From: an uncultured Tateyamaria sp.
GTDB taxonomy: Bacteria > Pseudomonadota > Alphaproteobacteria > Rhodobacterales > Rhodobacteraceae
Length of the DNA stretch: 64,000 nt
Direction of reading: 5' to 3'
Assembly: GCF_947503705.1 (NCBI RefSeq)
Contig: NZ_CANNES010000004.1
Coordinates: 64,001 to 128,000, forward strand
The notes beneath the pieces are model-generated. The model did no database searches. It saw only the letters and a list, made by a program, of their open reading frames with translations, and was not told the DNA's origin. A program made the position numbers and the translations under genes. Below are positions 1-9,366 of the stretch, in pieces; position 1 is the first letter of the stretch; the number at the start of each line of letters is the position of its first letter.

Positions 1-1457
1 AGGCCGATGTGGGCCTCAAGGACGGGCGCATCGCGGCCATCGGCAAGGCGGGCAACCCCGATACGCAACCGGGCGTGAACATCATCATCGGCCCGGGGAC
101 AGAGGCCATCGCGGGCGAGGGTCGCATTCTGACGGCGGGGGGCTTTGACAGCCATATCCATTTCATCTGCCCGCAACAGATCGAGGACGCGCTGCATTCG
201 GGCCTGACCACCATGCTGGGCGGCGGCACGGGCCCGGCCCACGGCACGCTGGCGACCACTTGCACCCCCGGCCCTTGGCACATTGGCCGGATGTTGCAGG
301 CCGCAGACGCTTTTCCGATGAACCTGGCCTTTGCGGGCAAGGGCAATGCGTCGCTGCCCGCGGCGTTGGAGGAACAGGTGCGCGCGGGGGCGTGTTCGCT
401 CAAGCTACACGAGGATTGGGGCACGACGCCGGGGGCCATTGATTGCTGTTTGTCTGTGGCCGATGCCATGGATGTGCAGGTGATGATTCACACGGATACT
501 TTGAACGAGAGCGGCTTTGTCGAGAACACGGTCGCCGCCATGAAGGGCCGCACGATCCATGCCTTTCATACTGAGGGCGCGGGCGGTGGCCATGCGCCGG
601 ACATCATCAAGATTTGTGGGGAAGAGCATGTTCTGCCATCGTCGACCAACCCCACGCGGCCCTTTACGGTCAACACTTTGGAAGAGCATCTCGACATGCT
701 CATGGTCTGTCACCATCTCGACAAATCGATCCCCGAGGATGTGGCGTTCGCGGAATCCCGCATCCGGCGCGAGACCATCGCCGCCGAGGATATCCTGCAT
801 GACATGGGGGCCTTTTCGATCATCGCGTCGGACAGTCAGGCCATGGGCCGGGTGGGCGAAGTTCTGATCCGCACCTGGCAAACTGCTGACAAGATGAAGA
901 AACAGCGTGGCCGTCTGCCCGAGGAGACCGGCGAGAACGACAACATGCGCGTGCGCCGCTATATAGCGAAATACACGATCAACCCGGCGATTGCGCACGG
1001 GATCAGCCACGAGATCGGTTCGATTGAGGTCGGCAAGCGTGCCGATCTGTGCCTGTGGAACACCGCGTTTTTCGGGGTCAAACCCGAGATGGTCTTGCTG
1101 GGCGGTACCATTGCTTGTGCGCAGATGGGCGATCCGAATGCGTCCATCCCGACGCCGCAGCCGGTCTATACCCGTCCCATGTTCGGTGCCTTTGGCCGTT
1201 CGGTCGAACGCTCTGCCGTAACCTTTGTGTCGGCGGCGGCGCAGAACGAGGGGATTGGCGCGTCGCTTGGCCTGCACAAGGACACCGTCGCCGTCCAGAA
1301 CACGCGGGGCATTGGCAAGCGAGACCTGAAGTTGAACGACGCCATGCCGAAGGTCGAAGTGCACCCTGAAACTTATGAGGTGCGTGCGGATGGCGAATTG
1401 CTGACCTGTCAGCCTGCCGAAGTGCTGCCCATGGCGCAGCGCTATTTCATGTTTTGA
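1..1457 (+). CDS. ureC: urease subunit alpha, 5' end cut by window
   Basis: Catalytic subunit of urease, which hydrolyses urea to ammonia and carbamate at a di-nickel centre in the cytoplasm. The reading frame is already open at base 3 (Ala-Asp-Val-Gly-Leu-Lys), and about 484 of the usual ~570 residues are visible, so roughly the first 85 are missing. All active-site elements seen in the family are present: the His-x-His pair (bases 153-161), the KLHEDWG motif with the lysine that is carbamylated, HTDTLNES, the [12 protein letters not shown] loop, the mobile flap region [22 protein letters not shown] with its catalytic histidine, and the SDSQAMGR metal-binding aspartate. It ends 12 bases before a small convergent gene. 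ureA/ureB and probably ureD should lie upstream of the window. Identification is secure. Confidence 0.98.
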   Translation, partial: ADVGLKDGRIAAIGKAGNPDTQPGVNIIIGPGTEAIAGEGRILTAGGFDSHIHFICPQQIEDALHSGLTTMLGGGTGPAHGTLATTCTPGPWHIGRMLQAADAFPMNLAFAGKGNASLPAALEEQVRAGACSLKLHEDWGTTPGAIDCCLSVADAMDVQVMIHTDTLNESGFVENTVAAMKGRTIHAFHTEGAGGGHAPDIIKICGEEHVLPSSTNPTRPFTVNTLEEHLDMLMVCHHLDKSIPEDVAFAESRIRRETIAAEDILHDMGAFSIIASDSQAMGRVGEVLIRTWQTADKMKKQRGRLPEETGENDNMRVRRYIAKYTINPAIAHGISHEIGSIEVGKRADLCLWNTAFFGVKPEMVLLGGTIACAQMGDPNASIPTPQPVYTRPMFGAFGRSVERSAVTFVSAAAQNEGIGASLGLHKDTVAVQNTRGIGKRDLKLNDAMPKVEVHPETYEVRADGELLTCQPAEVLPMAQRYFMF

Positions 1458-1469
1458 GGGCCGAAATGC

Positions 1470-1790
1470 CTAGTCTCGCTCGATCACGTCAAAATCATCC
1501 TTGGGTCCTTGCGGTTTTGGCCCCAGAACCCGGACATATGTCGTCTCTTTCTCGACCTGGTATTGCGGGTCGCGGCGCACATGGTCGGGCAACCGCCGTG
1601 GATCAAAGCGGCGCGATACACGGCTTTCAATCTGCACCACTGCGCTGGGTGCCACCACACGGCCCGGGCCTGCAACGGACAGCAAGGCGTCGCGCACTTC
1701 GCCCTCGCGCTGCTTTAGACGCGCAAGTGTCGCGCGCAGCACAATCAACTCTTCGGCAAGGGTTTCGGAAATTGACGGATGATAGGACAT
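1470..1790 (-). CDS. small hypothetical protein with coiled-coil N-terminal half
   Basis: A 106-residue charged, soluble protein convergent with ureC and encoded inside the urease cluster. Residues about 8-45 form a heptad-like helical stretch rich in Leu, Glu and Arg (ETLAEELIVLRATLARLKQR), followed by a basic segment and an acidic C-terminus ending DDFDVIERD. No enzymatic motif is visible. It is opposite in strand to the ure genes, so it is not part of that operon. I do not recognise a family. The composition and the clean fit between ureC and the next small gene support it as real, but it is short and unsupported by a recognised domain. Confidence 0.55.
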   Translation of the reverse strand: MSYHPSISETLAEELIVLRATLARLKQREGEVRDALLSVAGPGRVVAPSAVVQIESRVSRRFDPRRLPDHVRRDPQYQVEKETTYVRVLGPKPQGPKDDFDVIERD

Positions 1791-1931
1791 GGCGGCACGT
1801 TACGCCCCCAATAGTCAACACAAGGTTAAACCCAGCCATGCAACCGTTGGATAGCGGCCATGCGCCCGCAGGGCTGATCACGGCGGCCGCGACGGCTTAT
1901 ATATCGGGTACACGCATGAAAAAGGTGCCAC

Positions 1932-2102
1932 ATGACATTCGTACAGCGGATCGCTGCACTCCTCACACAGATCAGCCTGCCCCATGGCGCATTGGCGCAG
2001 ACCCAAGCGGTCTATGCGCTGACCGACGCCGAACTGAAGGCCCGCGGGCTCAAGCGGCGCGACGCCGCACGGCAGATCATGATCAACGGCGATTGGTCCT
2101 GA
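1932..2102 (+). CDS. 56-residue protein, DUF1127-like C-terminus
   Basis: A short open frame beginning ATG ACA TTC and ending TGA 16 bases before ureE. The N-terminal half is hydrophobic (FVQRIAALLTQISLPHGALA) and the C-terminal half reads LTDAELKARGLKRRDAARQI, which resembles the 'L-x-D-A-E-L-x-x-x-G-L-x-R-x-D' helix of small DUF1127-type proteins common in Rhodobacterales. It lies on the same strand as ureE and may be cotranscribed with it. Function unknown. The N-terminus could be a weak signal sequence or an amphipathic helix. The resemblance was judged by eye and is modest. Confidence 0.55.
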   Translation: MTFVQRIAALLTQISLPHGALAQTQAVYALTDAELKARGLKRRDAARQIMINGDWS

Positions 2103-2118
2103 GCACGGGGCTGCGCCC

Positions 2119-2574
2119 ATGTTGACCGCGCAGCACTATCACGACCACGGGCATGGCGCGCCCGCGGACCACGTTTCGCTCACCTATGAAGACCGGTTCT
2201 TGCGGCGCAAGGTGCTGACGCTGGCCTCTGGCACGCCGCTTTTGGTGGACCTGCCGCAGACCACGTCGCTGAACCATGGTGGTGTGTTGATCACCTCGCA
2301 CAAAACCGAAATCCGGATCGAGGCCGCGCCCGAACCGCTGTTATCCGTCACCGGGCCTTCCCTGCACCGCATCGCCTGGCATGTCGGCAATCGGCATACC
2401 CCCTGTCAGATCGAAGACGAGCGTCTTTTGATCCAACGGGATCATGTGATGGCCGATATGCTGGCAAAAATCGGGGCCGATGTGCGCGATGTGATCGAAC
2501 CCTTTACCCCCGAGGGCGGCGCATATGGGCACGGACGCACCCATGGCCACGACCACAGCCATTCTCACACATGA
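2119..2574 (+). CDS. ureE: urease accessory protein UreE, nickel chaperone
   Basis: Cytoplasmic nickel-binding chaperone that delivers Ni to the UreG-UreF-UreD complex during urease maturation. The 151-residue protein has the UreE core, with WHVGNRHTPCQI and a long helix before the tail. It carries two histidine-rich ends: HYHDHGHG near the N-terminus (residues 6-13) and [14 protein letters not shown] at the extreme C-terminus. A C-terminal His tail is usual for UreE; the extra N-terminal His cluster is less so. The stop codon overlaps the ureF start (ATGA), so translation is likely coupled to ureF and ureG. The start is ATG at 2119. Confidence 0.95.
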   Translation: MLTAQHYHDHGHGAPADHVSLTYEDRFLRRKVLTLASGTPLLVDLPQTTSLNHGGVLITSHKTEIRIEAAPEPLLSVTGPSLHRIAWHVGNRHTPCQIEDERLLIQRDHVMADMLAKIGADVRDVIEPFTPEGGAYGHGRTHGHDHSHSHT

Positions 2575-3200
2575 GCCACGCGCTGACTTTGATGCAATGG
2601 CTGTCGCCCGCCTTTCCGGTGGGGGCTTTTGCCTATTCCCATGGGCTTGAGCAGGCGATTGCGGACGGGGCGGTAAAGGGCGCAGACACGCTGGAGGCAT
2701 GGTTGACGGCGCTTGTCACCCATGGGTCGGGTCGGGCTGATGCGATCCTGCTGGCGGCTGCGTACCGGGCGGAAGCGCCCGGCACGGTTGACGCAACCGC
2801 CCGCGCCTTTGCTGCCAGCGCCGAACGGCTGAAGGAAACCGACCTGCAAGGGGCGGCCTTTTGCGACGCGGCGCGTGCAGTCTGGGAACTGGACCTTGAT
2901 CGGCTGACCTACCCGGTGGCCGTCGGGGCCGCCGCGCGCGTGATGCACATCCCCCTGCCTGACACGCTGCCGCTTTACCTTCAGGCCTTTGCGGGCAACC
3001 TTGTGTCTGTGGCCCAACGCGCCCTGCCACTGGGCCAGACAGACGGACAAAAGGTGCTGGCCGCGCTGACGCCGCACCTGACAGCCACGGCAACGATGGC
3101 GCAAAGCAGCACGCTTGATGACCTGACCTCCACCAGCTTTGCCGCCGATATTGCGGCAATGCGGCACGAAACCCTGCAACCGAGGATCTTTCGCACATGA
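2571..3200 (+). CDS. ureF: urease accessory protein UreF
   Basis: All-helical accessory protein that, with UreD/UreH, binds apo-urease and acts as scaffold and GTPase-regulating partner of UreG. The 209-residue product begins [27 protein letters not shown], a typical UreF N-terminus ([17 protein letters not shown]), and keeps the C-terminal arginine-containing tail [12 protein letters not shown], which in characterised UreF proteins is needed for complex formation. It overlaps ureE by four bases upstream and ureG by four bases downstream, so the three form a tightly coupled unit. Confidence 0.95.
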   Translation: MSHALTLMQWLSPAFPVGAFAYSHGLEQAIADGAVKGADTLEAWLTALVTHGSGRADAILLAAAYRAEAPGTVDATARAFAASAERLKETDLQGAAFCDAARAVWELDLDRLTYPVAVGAAARVMHIPLPDTLPLYLQAFAGNLVSVAQRALPLGQTDGQKVLAALTPHLTATATMAQSSTLDDLTSTSFAADIAAMRHETLQPRIFRT

Positions 3201-3835
3201 CTCAGTTAAATGGCCCCCTTCGCATCGGTATCGGCGGACCCGTCGGTGCCGGAAAGACAACGCTGACGGCCGCCCTGGCGCAGGCGTTGAAAGACCAGCA
3301 CTCCATCGGGGTGATCACGAACGACATCTATACCCAGGAAGATGCCGAGGAACTAATGCGTCGCCAGATTTTGCCGCGCGACCGGATTATCGGGGTCGAA
3401 ACGGGTGGCTGCCCGCATACCGCGATCCGCGAGGATGCCTCGATCAACCTGGCGGCCGTCGCAGAAATGCGTGCGCGACACCCTGAGGTCGAGGCGATTC
3501 TGATCGAGTCTGGCGGCGACAACCTGTCGGCCACTTTCTCTCCCGAACTGGCGGATATCACTCTTTATGTCATCGACGTGGCGGCAGGCGAGGAAATCCC
3601 GCGCAAGGGCGGCCCCGCGATCACGAAATCCGACCTGCTGGTCATCAACAAGACCGATCTTGCGCCTCATGTCGGTGCCTCACTTGAGGTGATGCAGCGC
3701 GATGCGGCCCGGATGCGCGGCGACAGACCCTTTGTGTTTGCGGCGCTGCGGCACGGCACCGGCGTGGATGAAGTGATTGCGCATATTCGGGCTTTGTCTG
3801 GTCTGGGCCTAGTCACAAGCGCTGCGGGGGCCTGA
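3197..3835 (+). CDS. ureG: urease accessory GTPase UreG
   Basis: SIMIBI-class GTPase that couples GTP hydrolysis to nickel insertion into urease. The 212-residue protein shows the P-loop [11 protein letters not shown] (residues ~12-22), the [17 protein letters not shown] segment containing the invariant Cys-Pro-His nickel-binding motif, ESGGDNL, the switch region [21 protein letters not shown] and the guanine-specificity motif NKTDL. Length is normal. It is the last gene of the ureE-F-G run. A 116-base gap with its own Shine-Dalgarno separates it from the methyltransferase gene. Confidence 0.97.
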   Translation: MTQLNGPLRIGIGGPVGAGKTTLTAALAQALKDQHSIGVITNDIYTQEDAEELMRRQILPRDRIIGVETGGCPHTAIREDASINLAAVAEMRARHPEVEAILIESGGDNLSATFSPELADITLYVIDVAAGEEIPRKGGPAITKSDLLVINKTDLAPHVGASLEVMQRDAARMRGDRPFVFAALRHGTGVDEVIAHIRALSGLGLVTSAAGA

Positions 3836-3951
3836 CCACAGCGCAAATCGCATGACAGGTCGCTCTGGGGCAACTTGCTTCGCCCTCGGGCGCGTTAATC
3901 TTTCTGACATGCCGTTCACTCCCTCTCAACCAAGAAGCGGGAGGGATCATC

Positions 3952-5496
3952 ATGACCGAAACACGCAGCCGTTCCGGCGGGCGGGCCAGCCGCCGTGCCC
4001 TGCGCAGCGCGCCGAATGTGGCGATGTTGCCGGGGCTGAAGAACACCCTGCCCTGGTGCGAGATCATGGATGGGTCACAGGTCGAGCGGATCGATGCAGC
4101 CTCCATGGATATTCTGGAAAATGTAGGCGTCGTGTTTCGCGACGACATTGCGCTGGCAGACTGGAAAGCAGCCGGTGCCAAGGTCGTGGGCGAGACGGTT
4201 TACCTTGATCGCGGCCTTGTGCGTGACCTCATCGCGACGATTCCGTCTGATTTTACTTACCACGCCCGCGACCCGCGCAAAAACGTCCGCCTTGGCGGGC
4301 GGCACAGCATCTTTGTGCCCATGACCGGCGCGCCGTTTTTGCGTGATCTTGAGGACAAACGACGCAATCCGCTGATGGCCGACCTGGCCATGTTTCACAA
4401 GCTCAGCCACGTGATGCCCGCCCTGCATTCCTCGGCCCATCACATCGTGGAACCTTACGATCACCCGATAAGTCACCGGCATCTGCGGATCACTTATTCG
4501 TCGATGAAACACTCTGACAAAACCTTCATGGGGATGACGACCAGCCCCAAAAACGCCGAGGATGTGATGGATATGTGCGCCATTCTTTTTGGTGAAGCCT
4601 TCATGGAGGATCACCCGGTAACCACCGGCAATTGCAACGGAAATTCGCCGCTGGTTTGGGATGAAACGATGCTGGGCGCGATGCGGGCCTTTTGTCGGCG
4701 GAACCAGCCGGTGCTGTGCTCGCCCTTTGTTCTGGGCGGGGCCAATACGCCTGCGTCAGTGGCCGCCTCGGTGGCGCAGCTGAACGCCGAGGCGCTGAGC
4801 GCGCTGGCCTATACCCAGGTGATCCGACGCGGTGCGCCTGCGATCTATGGGCACTATTTGTCGACTGTTTCGATGAAGTCCGGCGCGCCCATGGCAGGCA
4901 CACCCGAGATTTCGATGATGAACTTCATGATTGGTCAGATGGCGCGGTTCTATGATGTGCCCTGGCGGACGTCGAATACGCTTGGCGGGGCCAAAACCTT
5001 TGACGCGCAAGCGGGATATGAGAGCGCCACGACCCTGTCGGCGGTCATGCATGCGGGGGCCAATTACATCTGGCATTCCGCGGGATGGAACGAGGCGGGG
5101 ATGCACTGTTCGGTTGCCAAATTCATCGTCGACGCCGAGCAATGCGCGATGGCCTACCGCATGGCCGAGGGGTTGAAATGGGAGGATTTCGACACCGCCC
5201 TTTCAGCCGTGTCCGACATTGGCCCAGGCGGGCACTACCTTGGCCATCCCCACACGCAAGAGAACTTTCAGACCGCGTTTTTCATGCCCGAGCTTTTCGA
5301 CAACAATTCCATCGAACAATGGCAGGCCGAAGGTTCGGTCGAGATCACAAAACGCGCTTTGGACCACGCTGTTAAGCTTTTGCAGGCTTATGAGGAGCCA
5401 AAACTGGATCAGGCAAAGGACGAAGAGTTGCGTGCCTATATCGACCGACGCGAACGCGAAATCCCTGCTGAAGATGCTCTGAACCAAGATTATTGA
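3952..5496 (+). CDS. MttB-family methyltransferase, non-pyrrolysine type
   Basis: Member of the trimethylamine/quaternary amine methyltransferase superfamily (MttB, COG5598), which moves a methyl group from a methylated amine to a corrinoid protein or another acceptor. The 514-residue chain is full length for the non-pyrrolysine branch and has no in-frame TAG. Such members are demethylases of quaternary amines (for example glycine betaine) where studied; the substrate here cannot be read from sequence. Start at ATG 3952 follows a GGGAGGG ribosome-binding site. No corrinoid protein (MttC) or reductive-activation gene is next to it in the window. Its neighbours are urease genes upstream and a convergent amine oxidoreductase operon downstream, which fits methylated-amine nitrogen use. 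Confident on family, not on substrate. Confidence 0.9.
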   Translation: MTETRSRSGGRASRRALRSAPNVAMLPGLKNTLPWCEIMDGSQVERIDAASMDILENVGVVFRDDIALADWKAAGAKVVGETVYLDRGLVRDLIATIPSDFTYHARDPRKNVRLGGRHSIFVPMTGAPFLRDLEDKRRNPLMADLAMFHKLSHVMPALHSSAHHIVEPYDHPISHRHLRITYSSMKHSDKTFMGMTTSPKNAEDVMDMCAILFGEAFMEDHPVTTGNCNGNSPLVWDETMLGAMRAFCRRNQPVLCSPFVLGGANTPASVAASVAQLNAEALSALAYTQVIRRGAPAIYGHYLSTVSMKSGAPMAGTPEISMMNFMIGQMARFYDVPWRTSNTLGGAKTFDAQAGYESATTLSAVMHAGANYIWHSAGWNEAGMHCSVAKFIVDAEQCAMAYRMAEGLKWEDFDTALSAVSDIGPGGHYLGHPHTQENFQTAFFMPELFDNNSIEQWQAEGSVEITKRALDHAVKLLQAYEEPKLDQAKDEELRAYIDRREREIPAEDALNQDY

Positions 5497-5609
5497 GTGG
5501 TGTGGATAAAGCCAAGCGGGCTGTGGATATCCTCAGATAATCAAAGGAAAATGGAATTTTGAGCCGAAGGCTTGTGAGCAAAAGGTATAAAATTGCGTGT
5601 TTATCAATA

Positions 5610-6944
5610 TTACTCTGCTCCCGCACGCCACTCTTTCCATCGGAGAACGGCGTTAGCGCCTAATGTTGCGAAGGGCTGCGGTGGCAAACGTTTCAATTCG
5701 GCCTCCGCATCAAAGAACGCGGTGACGTCAGAGGCTGCGCCACAGGCGCGCTCTGCCGCGGCAATTCCGGTGAGTGTGCCACGTGCGGTGCCCAGCCCAT
5801 TTTGAACGCAAGCACTAAAGAAACCGTCCTCAACTTCACGCGCGTGGGCCACGCTGTTCAAGCTGAGGCAGAGATGGCCACCCCAGACATAAGCCTGGCG
5901 CACGGATGCAAGTTGCGGAAAACGCTCTGCAAATTTCAGCCGATGCATGTGCGCGGCGCGCTTGAGATCACGTTCATGCGGCTTAAGGCCAGGACGCACC
6001 ACCGCCGCTGTGCGCGTGACGATCCGATGCCCACCCTGTCCGGGATCAATCCGACGCATGGTCGTGCCCATGGGATCAGCGGGCGTCACACCCCAGCGCG
6101 GCGCACCGCCCAAGGCTGCACGGGCCTCGGCCCCCAATTCCTCGGACATGGATGCGAACAAAAACAGTTGGAGCAAGCGCCCCTTTGCGATCCCAAAGCT
6201 TTCCAAATGCCCATTGACAGCAGTGATCACCCGGCCCGCATCAACCTGCCCCTTTGGCGTTTTGAGCCGCCATCCGGCGCCTGCACGCCGTATCGACAAA
6301 ACCGGCGTGTTTTCATGTATTTGTGCCGCCTTGTTCAAGCCCTGCGCAAGCCCGCGCACATAGCCCGCCGGTTGCAGCATAACGGTACCCGGCGTGTATA
6401 AGCCCGATCGGTAGTGCCTCGACCCTGTCAAATCCTGCATCGCTTGGGCATCGAGCCATTCCGAACGCTCCCCAAGGGCCGTCAGATGCGCCGCATAGCT
6501 GCGATTATGTGCGTCCCCTTGATGGGTTGCAGCGCCGTTCACCTTGCCCACAGGATCAAAGAAATCCGAAATGATCTGATAGTCTTCAACAGCTTGCGCG
6601 GCAAAGCGGATGGCGTGCCTGTTCAACGTGACCAGCATTTCATCGTCGCCAGACCCTGCATAATCATCCGATGCCAGATCATGCGGCAGATCAATCATAA
6701 AGCCGGAATTCCGGCCTGCCGCCCCCTGAGCAATACACCCGGCCTCAAGCAGAACAACGCGCGCGGAAGGATCCAATTGCAGGATGCGGCGAACCGCTGA
6801 GAGGCCCGCAAATCCCGCGCCAATGACGGCAATATCAGCGGTGATTTTATCCTCCAAAAGAGGATATTGCGGCGCATTCTTCAACAACTCTGCCCAAGCG
6901 GCAGGGCCGCGATGCGACGGCAATCGTCGCGCGGTATAGTTCAC
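5610..6944 (-). CDS. FAD-dependent oxidoreductase (DAO family, OrdL/PuuB-like)
   Basis: Flavoenzyme of the D-amino-acid-oxidase fold that oxidises a C-N bond of an amine or imino acid. It has 444 residues with a Rossmann motif at about 38-66 (ADIAVIGAGFAGLSAVRR, then VVLLEAG) and the following GAAGRNSGF stretch typical of OrdL and gamma-glutamylputrescine oxidase relatives. The start is GTG, overlapping the aldehyde dehydrogenase stop (GTGA), so it is the last gene of the GntR-dapA-like-aldehyde dehydrogenase operon. Together these suggest oxidation of an amine or cyclic amino acid, ring opening or deamination, then aldehyde oxidation. Candidate substrates are gamma-glutamyl-putrescine-like compounds or a D-hydroxyproline-like imino acid. 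The family is certain; the substrate is inference. Confidence 0.88.
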   Translation of the reverse strand: MNYTARRLPSHRGPAAWAELLKNAPQYPLLEDKITADIAVIGAGFAGLSAVRRILQLDPSARVVLLEAGCIAQGAAGRNSGFMIDLPHDLASDDYAGSGDDEMLVTLNRHAIRFAAQAVEDYQIISDFFDPVGKVNGAATHQGDAHNRSYAAHLTALGERSEWLDAQAMQDLTGSRHYRSGLYTPGTVMLQPAGYVRGLAQGLNKAAQIHENTPVLSIRRAGAGWRLKTPKGQVDAGRVITAVNGHLESFGIAKGRLLQLFLFASMSEELGAEARAALGGAPRWGVTPADPMGTTMRRIDPGQGGHRIVTRTAAVVRPGLKPHERDLKRAAHMHRLKFAERFPQLASVRQAYVWGGHLCLSLNSVAHAREVEDGFFSACVQNGLGTARGTLTGIAAAERACGAASDVTAFFDAEAELKRLPPQPFATLGANAVLRWKEWRAGAE

Positions 6945-8434
6945 TCCACCGCCTCATCGGCATCATCCGTCAAATCGATCCAGATGGTTTTGATCTGGGT
7001 ATATTGGTCATGGGCCTGTACCCCATTGTCGCGCCCGCCAAAGCCCGACTGCTTCATCCCGCCGAACGGGGTAGAAATATCGCCCTCACCATAGCTGTTG
7101 ACCGTCACAGTGCCTGCGCGCAGCATCCGCGCGCCGCGGATGGCCCGTTTTGCATTGGCGGTAAAGATTGAGGCGCACAAACCATACGCCGTGTCATTGG
7201 CCACCGAAATCGCCTCATCAAAAGAACGAACCGGGATCACAGCAAGGATAGGGCCGAAAATCTCGTCCTGAGACAAAGGGTTATCCGGCGTTGTTTCCAC
7301 GATTGTTGGCGAAACAAATGACCCATCCGCCGTGCCACCCACAATCGCCGTGTCTATCTGATCGAGATAGCTACAGACTTTGGCAGTATGCGCGCGGCTT
7401 ACCAACGCGCCCTGACGGCTTTCCGGGTCCAGCGGATCGCCAACGGGCCAATGTTTCAAATGGGTGGTAATGCGGTCCAACAGCGCATCCTTCACGTCCT
7501 CATGCACAATCAAACGCGAAATGGCCGAGCAGTTTTCGCCCATGTTCCAGAAGGCCCCATTGACGACATGCTGGGCCACACGGTCGATGTTTTCGGCGTC
7601 GTCCATGACGATGCACGGGTTCTTGCCTCCCATCTCAAGCACAACCTCTTTGGCATTGGATTCAGCGGCATAGCCCAGGAACTTCATCCCCGTTTGGGTT
7701 GAACCTGTGAAGCTGACCATGTCGATATCCATGTGGCGACCCATCGGTTCACCCACTTCGGGGCCAAGGCCCGGCACCACGTTGAATACACCGCGGGGCA
7801 CGCCCGCTTCGGTGGCCAGTTCCGCCACGCGCAATGCGGTCAACGATGTCTCTTCTGCGGGTTTCAGAACAACGGAACAGCCGGAGGCAAGAGCGGGCCC
7901 GATCTTCCAGGCCAGCATCAACAAGGGGAAGTTCCAGGGCAGGACAAGACCCACAACGCCCACGGGTTCACGTACCACCATTGCGATGTGGTCGTCGGAC
8001 GCTGGTGAAACGGAATCATATATCTTATCAATAGCTTCCGCGTGCCACTTGATGCATTGGATCGTTTCGGGCACGTCGACGGTTTCGCAGTCGACGATAG
8101 TCTTACCGCTGTCGATGCTTTCCAGCACGGCGAGTTCGCGGGCGTTGCGCGTCATCAACTTGGCCAGTCGGATCAGGACGTTCTTGCGCTCCGACGGGTG
8201 CAGGCGCGACCAGCGTCCGTCATCGAACGCCTCGCGCGCCTTGGCCACAGCCACATCCACATCTTCGGGTCCACAGGCGGAGACTTGGGCAATCACGGCA
8301 CCCGTGGCGGGATTGATACTGTCAAAGGTCTTGCCAGAGATCGCTGGGCGGTATCCGCCGTCGATATAAGCGGTGGTGGGCGGGGTCAGATCGGCAGCGA
8401 TGGCTCGGTATTCCTCGGCAGTCAACAGCGTCAT
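6941..8434 (-). CDS. NAD(P)-dependent aldehyde dehydrogenase
   Basis: Class of soluble aldehyde dehydrogenases that oxidise an aldehyde to its acid. The 497-residue protein carries the cofactor loop VLPWNFPLLMLAWKIGPAL, SFTGST, the general-base glutamate in VLEMGGKNP and the nucleophilic cysteine in NMGENCSAISR. The sequence looks closest to the gamma-glutamyl-gamma-aminobutyraldehyde (PuuC-like) branch, by eye. The ATG follows a strong AGGAGGG that overlaps the stop codon of the dapA-like gene, so the operon is translationally compact. With a DapA-family lyase/deaminase and a DAO-family oxidase it could complete conversion of a semialdehyde such as 2-oxoglutarate semialdehyde or a 4-aminobutyraldehyde derivative. 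The substrate is not resolved by sequence. Confidence 0.92.
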   Translation of the reverse strand: MTLLTAEEYRAIAADLTPPTTAYIDGGYRPAISGKTFDSINPATGAVIAQVSACGPEDVDVAVAKAREAFDDGRWSRLHPSERKNVLIRLAKLMTRNARELAVLESIDSGKTIVDCETVDVPETIQCIKWHAEAIDKIYDSVSPASDDHIAMVVREPVGVVGLVLPWNFPLLMLAWKIGPALASGCSVVLKPAEETSLTALRVAELATEAGVPRGVFNVVPGLGPEVGEPMGRHMDIDMVSFTGSTQTGMKFLGYAAESNAKEVVLEMGGKNPCIVMDDAENIDRVAQHVVNGAFWNMGENCSAISRLIVHEDVKDALLDRITTHLKHWPVGDPLDPESRQGALVSRAHTAKVCSYLDQIDTAIVGGTADGSFVSPTIVETTPDNPLSQDEIFGPILAVIPVRSFDEAISVANDTAYGLCASIFTANAKRAIRGARMLRAGTVTVNSYGEGDISTPFGGMKQSGFGGRDNGVQAHDQYTQIKTIWIDLTDDADEAVE

Positions 8435-8437
8435 GGC

Positions 8438-9355
8438 TCAACCCTCCTGTTCAATGGCGGCGATGGTGGTTTTCAGCACGCGGATCACCTGTTCGAGGCC
8501 GCGTTTATCGTCTTTGTTCAAGGCCTTGAGCGGCGGTCGTATAGCGCCTGTGTCGATACCCTGAAAGGTGACGCCGTATTTGATGGATTGCACAAATTTG
8601 CCGCCCTGCTCGAGCACCCGCATCAGCGGCATCATGGCTGACATGATGCGCCGGCCCTTGGTAAAGTCCCCTTCGACCACGCAGGCCCGCCACAGCGCGA
8701 TATGTTCTTCCGGCAGGAAATTCGAGCCGCCGCAGACCCAGCTTTGCGCGCCCCATGCAAAGAATTCGAGGGCCTGGTCATCCATCCCGCAGCACATCTG
8801 GATATGTGGGTAATCGCGGGCCAAGAGGTGTACCCGGTTGATATCGCCGGAACTTTCCTTGATGGCGCAGATGTTGTGGCTGCGGCCCACACGGTCGAGG
8901 AATTCCTCGCCCATGTTCACGCCCATGCGACCGGGATAGTTATAGAGCATCACGGGCAGGTCAGCGGCCCGGTCAATGGCCAGGGTGTTGAGCGCATTCT
9001 CACGCTCAGTCGGGACGGCATAGGGCGGGGTCGCCACCAAAAGCGCGTCTGCGCCCATCTTGGCTGCGCCTGTCGCAAGCGCTATGGAATCGGCGGGCAG
9101 CATGGCCCCGGTGCCCATGATTACCGGGACGCGCCCCGCCACGATCTGTACGGTTTTTTGGGCCACGTCCAAACGTTCTGCCACGGTCATGGCATAGTTT
9201 TCGCCTGTGGAACCGCCCGAGATCACGCCATGAACGCCCGCTTGTATCAGCCGTTCAAGAACGTCTTCCAAAGCCTTGTCATTGAGCGAATAATCGGCGT
9301 TGAACGGGGTGACGACGGGGGTGTAGATCCCGTTGAAGGTCATGCGCGGCGCCAT
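8438..9355 (-). CDS. DapA-family (dihydrodipicolinate synthase-like) lyase or deaminase
   Basis: TIM-barrel class I aldolase superfamily member that works through a Schiff base. The Schiff-base lysine is seen in CAIKESSGDI and the supporting tyrosine in MLYNYPGRMG; the N-terminal MTFNGIYTPVVTPF and GSTGE (GGSTGENYAMT) are typical. I place the start at ATG 9355 (MAPRMTFNGIY), because AAGGAGGG lies 6 bases before it, not at an in-frame codon 90 bases upstream inside the GntR gene. That gives 305 residues, a normal length. The gene sits between a GntR regulator and an aldehyde dehydrogenase, so a catabolic role is likelier than lysine biosynthesis. Family relatives in such operons deaminate pyrroline hydroxycarboxylates or cleave/dehydrate keto acids. 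Confidence 0.9.
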   Translation of the reverse strand: MAPRMTFNGIYTPVVTPFNADYSLNDKALEDVLERLIQAGVHGVISGGSTGENYAMTVAERLDVAQKTVQIVAGRVPVIMGTGAMLPADSIALATGAAKMGADALLVATPPYAVPTERENALNTLAIDRAADLPVMLYNYPGRMGVNMGEEFLDRVGRSHNICAIKESSGDINRVHLLARDYPHIQMCCGMDDQALEFFAWGAQSWVCGGSNFLPEEHIALWRACVVEGDFTKGRRIMSAMMPLMRVLEQGGKFVQSIKYGVTFQGIDTGAIRPPLKALNKDDKRGLEQVIRVLKTTIAAIEQEG

Positions 9356-9366
9356 ATGGGCCCTCC

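Noticed and set aside
5540-5600. Small AGCC/GGCT hairpin between mttB-like and DAO genes
   Set aside because: Only a 4-bp stem and no T-run; not reliable as a terminator.
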